From the NCBI RefSeq assembly GCF_900104535.1, contig NZ_LT629710.1, positions 3,038,001 to 3,102,000 on the forward strand: a DNA stretch of 64,000 nucleotides. Direction: 5' to 3'. Positions within the stretch are counted from its first letter, which is position 1; each line of letters opens with the position of its first letter. Below are positions 1-11,170 of this stretch, in pieces. Below the pieces are notes generated by a model. That model ran no database searches. It saw only the letters and a program-made list of their open reading frames with translations, and was not told the DNA's origin. Made by a program: the position numbers and the translations under genes. Source of the DNA: Nakamurella panacisegetis (GTDB lineage: Bacteria; Actinomycetota; Actinomycetes; Mycobacteriales; Nakamurellaceae).

Positions 1-60
1 GTCGGTTCCCCGTGCCCCGTGGTGCCACGGTCACCGACGCCCGTCGTCCGCGCATTCCGG

Positions 61-1845
61 TCACAGCCCCTGATCGGCTTTGCCCTGGCCTTCGGCCGCC
101 CCGTCGACCCCGTGCCGCTCGCCGGGGGATTCCGCGCCGACCCGCACCTCCGGGGCGCCCATCCGGGCGGCATCGGCGGTCTGGTCGTCGGGCATCTGCT
201 GCGACTCGATCTCGGCCTTCACCCTGGCCCGGTAGTGCTCCACCTCGTTGGCGACGGCCGCGGCGTCCCAGCCGAGCAGAGGAGCGACCAGATCGGCAAC
301 CTCCTGAGCGACGGCCTCTCCGCGGTCCCAGGTGTCCACCGAGATGCGGGTGCGGCGGGCCAGGATGTCGTCCAGGTGCAGCGCCCCTTCGTGCGAGACC
401 GCGTACACCGCTTCGACCTTCAGATATTTCGGGGCGTGCTCGAGCGGGTCGCCGAGTTCGGGCCGCTCGGCGATCAGGGCGACGATCTCCCGGATCAGGC
501 TGCCGTACCGGCCGAGCAGGTGCTTGACCCGCGGCTCGTCCAGATGCACCTCGGCGGCCAGCTTGTCCTGGTTGTTGGCCAGCGCCGCATAGCCGTCGGC
601 GCCGATCAGCGGAACCCGGTCGGTGATCGACTTGCCGATCTTCCCGGGTAGCTGCTCCACCGCCTTGTCGACCGCATCCTTGGCCATCACGCGGTAGGTG
701 GTGTACTTCCCGCCGGCCACGATGACCAGACCCGGGACGGGGGACACGACGGCGTGTTCGCGGGAGAGCTTGCTGGTCTGGTCCTCCTCGCCGGCCAGCA
801 ACGGACGCAGGCCGGCGTACACGCCGACCACGTCGTCGCGGGTCAGCGGCTTCTCCAGCAGGCGGTTCGCGTGGTCGAGGATGTAGTCGATGTCGCTGCG
901 GCTGGCGGCCGGATGGGCCAGGTCCAGGTTCCACGGGGTGTCGGTGGTACCGATCACCCAGAAGTCGTCGCTCCACGGGCACGGGATGATGAAGAGCAGG
1001 CTCTTCTCGGTCTCGGTGATCAGTCCGGTGTCGGAGTCGATCCGGTCGCGCGGGATGATCACGTGCACGCCCTTGGACGCGGTGACCCGGAACTGGCCCT
1101 TGCCCCCGATCATGTGCTGGATGTCGTCGGTCCAGACGCCGGCCGCGTTGACCGTCGTCTTGGCCTTGACCTCGATGTCGCGGCCGGATTCGAGATCCTT
1201 GACCACGGCGCCGATCACGCGTTCGCCGTCACGCAGGAAGCCGGTGACCCGCGCGCTGGTGGCGACCAGCGCGTCGTAGGAGGCGGCCGTGCGGGAGATC
1301 ATCATGGTGTGCCGAGCGTCGTCCAGCTGCCCCTCGTAGAACATGATGCCGCCCTTGATCCCCCCGATCTTGCCGCTGCGGAAGGACTTCAGGGTCGACT
1401 TCTTGGACAGGTGGCGCAGGTGACTGGGCACGCCGCGGCCGGCCCCAAGAACGTCGTACACCCCGACCCCGGTGCCGACGTAGGCGCGGTCCCAGGCGGT
1501 CTTCTCCAGCGGGTAGATGAACTTCACCGGGCGAGCCAGGTGGGGACACAGCGTCTCGAGGATCAGCTTGCGTTCCCGCAGGGCCTCGAAGACCAGTGAG
1601 AAGTTGAGCTGCTTGAGATAGCGGAGCCCGCCGTGCACCAGTTTGGACGAACGGCTGGATGTGCCGGACGCCAGGTCGCGGGCTTCCACCAGGGCGACCT
1701 TCAACCCACGGCTGGCCGCGTCGAGCGCGGCGCCGGCGCCCACCACACCACCGCCGATGACTAGGACGTCGAACTGCGTCTCGGCCATCTGCCGGAGTGA
1801 TTCCTCACGGTTGGACGGGCTCAGAGCGGTGGACAGGAAACTCAT
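61..1845 (-). CDS. glpD: Glycerol-3-phosphate dehydrogenase (FAD), copy 1
   Basis: A 594-residue FAD-dependent dehydrogenase that oxidises sn-glycerol-3-phosphate to dihydroxyacetone phosphate and passes electrons to the respiratory chain at the membrane. The Rossmann FAD site is near residues 26-50 (VLVIGGGVVGAGAALDAASR), followed by the family motif SGTSSRSSKLVHGGLRYL. A DAO C-terminal domain follows. The length is normal apart from a charged, low-complexity tail of about 30 residues. The ATG at 1845 has GGAG seven bases upstream. It is transcribed away from the IclR regulator, and the operator pair at 2093-2135 lies in the shared upstream region. A second, clearly homologous copy lies at 4521-6275. 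Confidence 0.95.
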   Translation of the reverse strand: MSFLSTALSPSNREESLRQMAETQFDVLVIGGGVVGAGAALDAASRGLKVALVEARDLASGTSSRSSKLVHGGLRYLKQLNFSLVFEALRERKLILETLCPHLARPVKFIYPLEKTAWDRAYVGTGVGVYDVLGAGRGVPSHLRHLSKKSTLKSFRSGKIGGIKGGIMFYEGQLDDARHTMMISRTAASYDALVATSARVTGFLRDGERVIGAVVKDLESGRDIEVKAKTTVNAAGVWTDDIQHMIGGKGQFRVTASKGVHVIIPRDRIDSDTGLITETEKSLLFIIPCPWSDDFWVIGTTDTPWNLDLAHPAASRSDIDYILDHANRLLEKPLTRDDVVGVYAGLRPLLAGEEDQTSKLSREHAVVSPVPGLVIVAGGKYTTYRVMAKDAVDKAVEQLPGKIGKSITDRVPLIGADGYAALANNQDKLAAEVHLDEPRVKHLLGRYGSLIREIVALIAERPELGDPLEHAPKYLKVEAVYAVSHEGALHLDDILARRTRISVDTWDRGEAVAQEVADLVAPLLGWDAAAVANEVEHYRARVKAEIESQQMPDDQTADAARMGAPEVRVGAESPGERHGVDGAAEGQGKADQGL

Positions 1846-2166
1846 GACGGCACTCCATTGGCTTCGTTGGTGCTGCCCTCGGCGGCCGTGGGGTGATCAC
1901 GGCCGGGGAGGAGGTGGGATGAACGCAGCAAGGAGGCGGGCAGGCCGGGACCATCGGGGTTCTTACGCCGCAAGGTCATCGACGGATCCTCACTGATCAA
2001 TCGGGTTGGGCTCTTCCGCGGGCGCAGTACGACCGCCGAAAGTGCCTCGTGGTGCACCGTATCGGTGCCCCGCGGACCGGGACAACCTGTAGCGTTCGGC
2101 AATGCCGAACGGTTAAAGGTTCGGCATTGCCGAACGATGTGAAGTGCAACCGAGTACGCTGATCGA
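1846..2166. other. Divergent intergenic region between glpD and the IclR gene
   Basis: This 321-base gap separates the divergent glpD (minus) and IclR-type regulator (plus) genes. It holds the double palindrome at 2093-2135. It also holds a TACGCT hexamer at 2155-2160, six bases before the regulator's GTG, consistent with a leaderless regulator mRNA. I see no convincing small gene in it; the open minus-strand frames here look like chance. Confidence 0.6.
2093..2135. promoter_or_regulatory. Paired palindromic operator, probably for the IclR/GylR-type regulator
   Basis: Two near-identical palindromes occur here. The first is CGTTCGGCAATGCCGAACG at 2093-2111, with 9-bp perfect arms around one central base. 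The second is GTTCGGCATTGCCGAAC at 2119-2135, with 8-bp arms. Their centres are 25 bp apart, and the odd central base is A in one and T in the other, so the pair is itself an inverted repeat. The position, between divergent glpD and the regulator and 20-62 bp upstream of the regulator's likely -10, fits autoregulation plus control of glpD. IclR proteins commonly bind as dimers of dimers to such sites. Binding is inferred, not shown. Confidence 0.75.
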
Positions 2167-2930
2167 GTGTCCGCGACTGTGCAGTCCGTCGAGCGCGCGG
2201 CGGCCATGCTCCGGCTGCTGGCCGACGAGAACGAGCCGATCGGGCTGGCTCAGATCGCGTCGGCACTGGGTCTGGCCAAGGGAACGGCCCACGGCCTGCT
2301 CCGCACCTTGCAGGACGTCGGGTTCATCGAGCAGACCTTCCCGACCGGGCCCTACCGGGTCGCCCCCGAGATCTTCCGTCTCGGCTGGGCCCGCCTGGAT
2401 CTCAACGAGTTGCGGTCGAAGGCCCTGAACTGGACCGATGCGCTGGCCGCGCGCACGGGGGAGTCGGCCCGGGTGGCGGCCTTCGCCGACGGACAGGCGG
2501 TGGTCGCCCACCATGTCTTCCGGCCCGACCTCAGCGACCAGGTACTGCTCACCGGTTCCGCCGTACCACTGCACGCCAGCGCGCTGGGCAAGGTGCTGCT
2601 CGCCTTCGACCCGGGCGCGGCCCGCAGCATCATGGGCAAGCCGCTGCCCGGGTACACCTTTCGGACCATCATCGATCGTGTTGCCCTGCAACGGGATCTG
2701 GCCTCGATCCGTGATCAGGGCTGGGCCGCGGCGGTGGAGGAGTCGGCCGCCGGGGTCACCGGGGTCGCCGCCCCGATCCGCGATGGAGGAGGCTACGTGG
2801 TGGCCGCCGTCGGCATCGAAGGAGACACGAACCGGATGTGTGACGAACGCTCCCGCCCGCGCCCGGCCCTGGTGTCTCACGTGATCCGGGCCGGCCGGTC
2901 GATCTCCCGCGAACTCGGGCACGGTCGCGA

Positions 2931-2937
<7 letters not shown>
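2167..2937 (+). CDS. IclR-family transcriptional regulator, GylR-like, of glycerol genes
   Basis: A 256-residue IclR protein. The N-terminal winged helix-turn-helix covers about residues 5-65 (VERAAAMLRLLADENEPIGL then IASALGLAKGTAHGLLRTLQ). The C-terminal IclR effector domain covers about 75-250, with the usual LHASALGKVLLAF segment. The GTG start lies six bases after TACGCT, so the mRNA is probably leaderless. Its stop overlaps the glpK start, which suggests translational coupling. In Streptomyces the IclR-family GylR represses the glycerol operon and responds to glycerol-3-phosphate; the location here, between glpD and glpK, suggests the same role. The ligand is inferred. Confidence 0.9.
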
Positions 2938-4460
<1,523 letters not shown>

Positions 4461-4520
4461 CACCGGCGAACCAGCACAATCGAAGTGGATCAAACCCAGC
4501 AAAGGGGCGGTGAGGCGAGG

Positions 4521-6275
4521 ATGACGACGCAGACGAGCGACCAGCAGGGCGCCGACGGCGGGGGCGCCGGGGCGACCTGGGGGCAGGTCCACCGGGCCGA
4601 CAGCTGGCGGCGACTGGCCGCCGAGGAGTTCGACGTGGTGATCATCGGCGGCGGCGTGGTGGGCGCCGGGGCCGCCCTGGACGCGGTGACCCGCGGTCTG
4701 TCGGTCGCGTTGGTCGAGGCCCGTGACCTCGCGTCCGGCACGTCCTCCCGGTCGTCGAAACTCTTCCACGGTGGCCTGCGCTACCTGGAGATGTTCGAGT
4801 TCGGCCTGGTCCGCGAGGCCCTGCGGGAACGCGAACTGATGCTGACCAAGATCTGCCCGCACCTGGCCAAGCCGGTGTCGTTCCTCTACCCGCTGTCCAA
4901 GCCGCTGATCGAGCGGCCCTACGTCGGGGCCGGGCTGATCATGTACGACTCGATGGGCGGCGCGAGATCCGTTCCGCGACACAAGCATCTGACCAGGGCC
5001 GGTGCCCTCCGTCTGGTTCCCGGCCTGCGGCGCGACGCCCTGGTCGGCGGGATCCGCTACTTCGACGGGCAGGTCGACGACGCCCGTCACACCCTCACCG
5101 TGGCCCGGACGGCGGCCGCCTACGGCGCCGTCGTCCGCACGTCCACCCAGGTCGTCTCGTTCATCAAGGAGGCCGACCGGATCACCGGGGTCCAGGTCCG
5201 GGACGTCGAGACCGGGGACGAGACGCAGGTGCGGGGCAAGGTCGTGATCAACTCGACCGGCGTCTGGACCGATGAGTTGCAGCGGCTGTCCGGGGGCCGC
5301 GGCCGGTTCAAGGTCCGGGCGTCCAAGGGGGTGCACCTGGTGGTGCCGAGGGACCGGATCACCTCCGAATCCGGGATCATCCTCAAGACCGAGAAGTCGG
5401 TGCTGTTCGTCATCCCGTGGGGGGCGCACTGGATCATCGGGACGACCGATACCGACTGGAACCTCGACCTGGCCCACCCGGCGGCAACCAAGGCCGACAT
5501 CGACTACATCCTCGACCACGTGAACCGGGTGCTCGCCGTTCCGTTGACCCACGAGGACATCGAGGGCGTCTACGCCGGTCTCCGGCCGCTGCTGGCCGGG
5601 GAGAGCGAGCAGTCGTCCAAGCTGTCGCGAGAGCACGCCGTGGCCCGGGTCGCGCCGGGACTGGTGGCCATCGCCGGGGGCAAATACACGACGTACCGGG
5701 TGATGGGCGCCGACGCGGTCGACACTGCCGCCGAGGACCTGCCGGGCCGGATCAACCCCTCCTGCACGGCTGATGTGCCGCTGCTGGGCGCCGACGGGTA
5801 CCGGGCGCTGGTCAACCAGGCCGACCGGATCGCGGCCAACCACCACGTCCATCCGTACCGGATCAAGCACCTGCTCAACCGTTACGGCTCGGAGATCCAC
5901 GAGCTGCTCGCGCTCGCCTCGGCCGACCCCGAGTTGTGGAAGCCCCTGCCCGGCGCCGACGAGTATCTGCAGGTGGAGGCGTTGTACGCGACGACGCACG
6001 AGGGGGCCCTGCACGTCGAGGACGTGCTGGCCCGCCGGACCCGGATCTCGATCGAGTATGCACACCGGGGGACGGAGACCGCCCCCAGGGTGGCCGAGCT
6101 GATGGCGGGCGTGCTGGGCTGGACCGACGCCCAGCGCGATCAGGAGGTGGCCACCTATCTGGCCCGGGTGGAGGCCGAACGACGGTCGCAGACCGAGCCG
6201 AGCGACTCCTCGGCCGATCAGGTGCGCCGGCAGGCACCGGAGATCCGCGACCTGCTCGTCTCGCCGGTCGCCTGA
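4521..6275 (+). CDS. glpD: Glycerol-3-phosphate dehydrogenase (FAD), copy 2
   Basis: A second GlpD of 584 residues with the same layout as copy 1: FAD-binding DVVIIGGGVVGAGAALDAV, SGTSSRSSKLFHGGLRYL, and a DAO C-terminal domain ending with the ARRTRISIEYAHRG segment. I chose the ATG at 4521, preceded by a GAGG-rich stretch; an upstream in-frame GTG at 4485 would add 12 residues with no clear ribosome-binding site. It lies 60 bases after glpK, probably in the same transcript. The two copies may differ in expression or electron acceptor; the sequence does not say which one is principal. Confidence 0.94.
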   Translation: MTTQTSDQQGADGGGAGATWGQVHRADSWRRLAAEEFDVVIIGGGVVGAGAALDAVTRGLSVALVEARDLASGTSSRSSKLFHGGLRYLEMFEFGLVREALRERELMLTKICPHLAKPVSFLYPLSKPLIERPYVGAGLIMYDSMGGARSVPRHKHLTRAGALRLVPGLRRDALVGGIRYFDGQVDDARHTLTVARTAAAYGAVVRTSTQVVSFIKEADRITGVQVRDVETGDETQVRGKVVINSTGVWTDELQRLSGGRGRFKVRASKGVHLVVPRDRITSESGIILKTEKSVLFVIPWGAHWIIGTTDTDWNLDLAHPAATKADIDYILDHVNRVLAVPLTHEDIEGVYAGLRPLLAGESEQSSKLSREHAVARVAPGLVAIAGGKYTTYRVMGADAVDTAAEDLPGRINPSCTADVPLLGADGYRALVNQADRIAANHHVHPYRIKHLLNRYGSEIHELLALASADPELWKPLPGADEYLQVEALYATTHEGALHVEDVLARRTRISIEYAHRGTETAPRVAELMAGVLGWTDAQRDQEVATYLARVEAERRSQTEPSDSSADQVRRQAPEIRDLLVSPVA

Positions 6276-6355
6276 CCCTTGTCGAGCGCGACCACGACGC
6301 CCGCCGTGCCGCACGTGGGCGCCGCAGGCCATGATGAGCCGATGGGGGGGTCGAG

Positions 6356-7051
6356 GTGATCCGCAGCCGCCGGCCGACGCCGACCGCGCCGGTACGGGTC
6401 GGGCTGCTCGTGGCCACCGGCGTGCTCCTCACCGGGGCCGCCCTCTGGGCCGGGGCGAACGGACCGTGGACCGGACGTCCGGAACGCACCCGATCGGAGC
6501 CCACCGACCTCCCGACCTTGCCGACCTTCACCCCTCCGACGCTGCCGACCCGGGCGCCGGTCAACCCGCGGACCGGGACCGGAAGCTCCTTCGACCCCAC
6601 CATCGTCCTGCTGATCCTGGGTGGCGTCCTACTGGTGGCCCTGGTGCTGATGGCCGGCTCGATGATCCGGAACCGCTCGGACGGCGCCGGCCCGAAACGG
6701 CCGAAGAGCCCGGTCCGGGACGAGGTGATCCCATCGCCGTCCCAACCTGACCCGGCGCGACCCTTCGACACCCGCGAGGCGGCCGACTACGTGATCGCCA
6801 GTTGGGAGCAGGTCGAGCGGCAGGCCGGGGCCACCGGCTTCGGCCGCGGTCCCGCCCAGACGCCGACCGAGTTCCTCGACGCGCTGCGGGCGGCCTACCC
6901 GATGGACGAACGGGCCTGCGCCGAACTGCTGGCGCTGTACCAGCGGGCCCGGTTCGATCACGTGCGGCTGCGGCCGGACACGGCCGCGCGCGCCCGGGCC
7001 TGCGCCGACATCGTGCTCGGCGCGATCACCGCCTCGTGGTCCCCGCCGTGA
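6356..7051 (+). CDS. DUF4129-domain membrane protein
   Basis: A 231-residue protein with two predicted membrane segments: about residues 14-32 and 82-102 (PTIVLLILGGVLLVALVLMA). They are separated by a Thr/Pro-rich external stretch of about 45 residues. A cytoplasmic DUF4129 domain follows (YVIASWEQVERQAG ... PTEFLDALRAAYP ... ELLALYQRARF). DUF4129 domains usually occur at the end of transglutaminase-like membrane proteins or beside MoxR/DUF58 genes, as here. It starts at a GTG within GAGGTG. Its stop overlaps the next gene (GTGA). First gene of a five-gene operon running to 10513. Molecular role unknown. Confidence 0.8.
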   Translation: MIRSRRPTPTAPVRVGLLVATGVLLTGAALWAGANGPWTGRPERTRSEPTDLPTLPTFTPPTLPTRAPVNPRTGTGSSFDPTIVLLILGGVLLVALVLMAGSMIRNRSDGAGPKRPKSPVRDEVIPSPSQPDPARPFDTREAADYVIASWEQVERQAGATGFGRGPAQTPTEFLDALRAAYPMDERACAELLALYQRARFDHVRLRPDTAARARACADIVLGAITASWSPP

Positions 7052-7589
7052 CCGGGCCACCCCCGGCCTACCCGCCGACCCGGACGACCTCGCGGGGCGC
7101 GCACCTGGTCGTCGCGGCCGGCATCGGTCTGGTCGCCGCTCTCGTGCTCTACGTCATCCGGGCCCCGCTGTCCCGGTCCCTGGCCGCCGGCGTGGTCTTC
7201 GCCGTCGGTTCGTTCGTCCTGCTCCGGGCATCGGAGGTCCCCGCTCTCGCGTGGCCGGCCACACCGCCGTCGAAGGCGGACGAGCTCGGGCAGATCCAGC
7301 GATGGCGACTCAACGGGTTCGACGCCCTGACCCATCGGCCGCCCGGCCTGAGCCCGGACCTCCGCCGTCGCCTGGCCGCTCTGGCGAGCGCCATCGCCGC
7401 GCGTCGGCACGTCGTGATCGGGTCGCCGGCCGCGATCGCGCTGCTCGGCCGGGGCCATCACGACCTGCTGTTCCCGCCGGAACGGGCCGAGGGCGATCCC
7501 CGGCCGGACCCGCCGACCAGCGCGCAGCTGATCGACCTGATCGACCGTCTCCTCGAACTCGGCTCCAGCTCCCCCTCGGAAGGACCCTG

Positions 7590-7590
<1 letters not shown>
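7048..7590 (+). CDS. Small membrane protein of the MoxR/DUF58 operon
   Basis: A 180-residue protein with a hydrophobic hairpin at about residues 18-60 (LVVAAGIGLVAALVLYVI and LAAGVVFAVGSFVLL) and a soluble C-terminal region rich in Arg and Ala. The GTG start at 7048 overlaps the preceding stop as GTGA, and its own TGA shares one base with the ATG of the MoxR gene. I do not recognise a named domain. Its position between a DUF4129 protein and a MoxR ATPase suggests it is a structural member of the same membrane complex. Confidence 0.7.
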
Positions 7591-8639
<1,049 letters not shown>

Positions 8640-8645
8640 ACTCCG

Positions 8646-10043
8646 GTGAGCACCCCCGATCCGGGCCGTTGGCGCCCGACGGCGGCCCTGTACCGGGCCA
8701 CCGCCTTCGCGACCGCGGCCATCGGTCTCGGCATCGCGTTCGGCCGCCCGGACATCGCCGTGCTGGGAATCCCGTTCGCGTTGCTCCTGGTCCTCGCGCT
8801 GTCGGTCCGCCAGCCGGGTCCGGGGTTGCCCCGCGCATCGGCCCGCGTCGAAGGTGAGGTCTTCGGTGACCGGCCGGCCACGGTGGCGACCGACGTCGTC
8901 GGACTGGACGGAGTCCAGTTGGTGACGCTGCGGACACCGGACCAGGACGGCGCTCCCGGAGGCGGGTTCGGCACCATGGCCGGCGGAGCGGACGGCACGC
9001 TCAGCACCCGGACCCGGACCTCCGGGTGGGGGGTCATGCCGCTGGCGCGGCCCGATCTGGTCGCCGCCGGCCCGGACGCGCTCTACGTGGCCGGCCCGGT
9101 GATCGGGGAGGCGTTGCGGGTCACGGTGCCCCCGGCAGTGGAGAAGGTCGACGGTCTCCAGCTGCCGCCGATCATGGGGGGCTGGGCCGGCGAGCATCGG
9201 AGCCGGCGCCCCGGCCAGGGCGGTGATCTGATCGATCTGCGCGAGTTCATGCCGGGCGACCGCCTTCGCAGCATCCACTGGCGGGCCTACGCCCGGCACC
9301 AGCGGCTCTTCGTCCGGCGTACCCAGAGCGACGCGGACACGGAGTTCGTGCTGTGCCTGGACACCCGCTTCGAAATCCTGCCGCAGACCCGTGGGGCACT
9401 GACCGGTTGGCAACGATTCCGGCAGCGGACGGTGCGCAGCTGGTCGCGTCTGCGGCTCCTGCTCAGCGGATTGATCAGGGTGGCGGAGCCGATGGACGGC
9501 CGGGATCCGTCGATCCCGCGGTCTAGTATCGATTTCACGGTGGCCGCCGCGGCTGCCATCACCGCGACCCAGCTGCGGGCCGGGGACCGGGTCGGCGTCC
9601 TCGACCTGGCCCACGTGCGTCGGCACGTGCGGATGGGCAGCGGATCCCGCCACCTGCAACGGGTTCGGTACCAACTGGCGCTGGTGCGGGGATCCAAGCT
9701 CCGGTGGATGCCGATGCCGGAGCTCTGGGGACTGCCGTCCTCCGCCGTGGTGGTCCTGATCTCGCCAATGATCGACGACGTGGCCATGCAGGCGGGGCTG
9801 GATGCCGCCGGGCGCGGACATCAGGTGCTGGTGGTGGATGCGCTGCCCGTCCACGAGTTGGTGGCCGCAGCTCGTACGGATCATTTCCCGCACGCCGTCA
9901 AGGAGGTGCAACTCCTGTTGGCCGAGCGTGACGTGCGGCTGGATCGGTTGCGGGCCAAGGGGATTCCCGTGCTGACCTGGGACCAGGGACAGATCGCGAC
10001 CGATCTGGCCGCCGTCATGCGATTGCGCAGGCACCGCCGATGA
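8646..10043 (+). CDS. DUF58-domain protein
   Basis: A 465-residue protein with an N-terminal membrane hairpin (about residues 15-55). The DUF58 signature follows: GGDLIDLREFMPGDRLRSIHW then RAYARHQRLFVRR, and then a VWA-like fold (VLCLDTRFE ... DRVGVLDLAHVRRHVRMGSG). DUF58 proteins are the usual partners of MoxR ATPases. It starts with GTG seven bases after the MoxR stop, and its own end overlaps the next gene (ATGA at 10040). Family assignment is secure; biochemical role is not known. Confidence 0.9.
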   Translation: MSTPDPGRWRPTAALYRATAFATAAIGLGIAFGRPDIAVLGIPFALLLVLALSVRQPGPGLPRASARVEGEVFGDRPATVATDVVGLDGVQLVTLRTPDQDGAPGGGFGTMAGGADGTLSTRTRTSGWGVMPLARPDLVAAGPDALYVAGPVIGEALRVTVPPAVEKVDGLQLPPIMGGWAGEHRSRRPGQGGDLIDLREFMPGDRLRSIHWRAYARHQRLFVRRTQSDADTEFVLCLDTRFEILPQTRGALTGWQRFRQRTVRSWSRLRLLLSGLIRVAEPMDGRDPSIPRSSIDFTVAAAAAITATQLRAGDRVGVLDLAHVRRHVRMGSGSRHLQRVRYQLALVRGSKLRWMPMPELWGLPSSAVVVLISPMIDDVAMQAGLDAAGRGHQVLVVDALPVHELVAAARTDHFPHAVKEVQLLLAERDVRLDRLRAKGIPVLTWDQGQIATDLAAVMRLRRHRR

Positions 10044-10513
10044 CGGCACCACGGGAGGATCCCGCGGTGCCGGTCCAGCGTGAGGTGCCGACCCTGGTCC
10101 TGCCCAGCGGCGGCGCGTGGCTGCGCATCCTGCTCATCCTGGCCTGCGTGCTGATCATGGTGAACTTGTTCGTGCACGGGCAGGGCGGCGGGCAGAACTT
10201 CCTGCAGTGGACGATCGCCGTGTCCCTGACGCTGTGGGTGGCGATCCGGCCCGCGTCGTCGGCCCCGGTGGTCCTGTTGCTCCTGACCCTGGTGATGCAG
10301 GTCTTCTTCGGAAAGGCGCAGTTGGACGGTCGTCTCATCACCTTGGTGCTGCTGCTGCCCCTGGTGCACCAGCTGTCCGCGCTGGCCGCCGTCGTGCCGC
10401 TGCGCTCGGCCGTTCGGTGGCCGGCCCTGATCCCGAGTGTGGTCCGGTGCCTGGGGGCGGTTCTGGTCACCGTGCTCGGACTGCTGCTCAGTCACGGACT
10501 GGGCTGGTGGTGA
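10040..10513 (+). CDS. Small multi-pass membrane protein closing the MoxR operon
   Basis: A 157-residue hydrophobic protein with about four predicted membrane segments (WLRILLILACVLIMVNLFV; FLQWTIAVSLTLWVAI; APVVLLLLTLVMQVFF; and a C-terminal pair). The ATG at 10040 overlaps the DUF58 stop as ATGA, so it is likely translationally coupled. I do not recognise a family. The gene is convergent with the membrane-protein gene that ends at 10538. Confidence 0.75.
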   Translation: MTAPREDPAVPVQREVPTLVLPSGGAWLRILLILACVLIMVNLFVHGQGGGQNFLQWTIAVSLTLWVAIRPASSAPVVLLLLTLVMQVFFGKAQLDGRLITLVLLLPLVHQLSALAAVVPLRSAVRWPALIPSVVRCLGAVLVTVLGLLLSHGLGWW

Positions 10514-10537
10514 TATCCGGGTGATCCAGTCGCCGGG

Positions 10538-11071
10538 TCAGCCGACGGGAGCGGTTTCGACGGCCGTCGCGGGGGCGGTGAGCCGGGCGGCCCGCACGGA
10601 CCGGACGGCGATGACGGCGATGCGGGCGACGACCTCGGTCAGGGCCAGCAGCACGAGCGCGGTCTGCCAGGTCTCGCCGCTGGTGATGTGGTGGGCCACG
10701 GAGAAGTCGGCGATGCTGACCGCGCCGCTGTGGTGCGAGATCCAGATGATGAATCCGAGCCGGGCCGTCATGCTGGCTATCCAGAGCCCGGCGGCGGCCG
10801 GTCCGGCCTTGATGAACGCCGCGCCGTCGGCGCTCCGGACGCGGGTGAGCAGACCCCCGGCCAGTCCGAGCGCGATGCCCAGCGCCGCGGCCAGACCGAT
10901 CAGCAGCAGGTCGTTGCCGCCGGTGGGGAATGAGTGCAGGTAGGAGTGGGCGACGAAGGCGACGATGCCGGCCGGCAGCAGTACCACCCGGGCCGTGAAC
11001 TTCTCTTCGCGCATCTGCCGCACGACGATGAGGATGAGGACGATGTCGATGATCCAGTCGGAGGTTGTCAT
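10538..11071 (-). CDS. Multi-pass membrane protein of unknown function
   Basis: A 177-residue protein with five or six hydrophobic segments. They begin at the N-terminus (WIIDIVLILIVV), then VVLLPAGIVAFVAHSYL, LLLIGLAAALGIALGLAGGLL, AGLWIASMTARLGFIIWI and ALVLLALTEVVARIAVIAV. No catalytic motif is evident, although His residues sit in loops (HSYLHS, SHHSG, AHH). It stands alone on the minus strand, convergent with the MoxR operon. I cannot assign a function. Confidence 0.7.
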   Translation of the reverse strand: MTTSDWIIDIVLILIVVRQMREEKFTARVVLLPAGIVAFVAHSYLHSFPTGGNDLLLIGLAAALGIALGLAGGLLTRVRSADGAAFIKAGPAAAGLWIASMTARLGFIIWISHHSGAVSIADFSVAHHITSGETWQTALVLLALTEVVARIAVIAVRSVRAARLTAPATAVETAPVG

Positions 11072-11170
11072 GCCTCGAGCTTCGCCGGGCGGACCCGATC
11101 GCGCCTCAACCTCAGGGTGGAGGTCGGGTGGAACCTCGAGGTGGAGACGTCCACCGGAGCCGGTGGTGCG

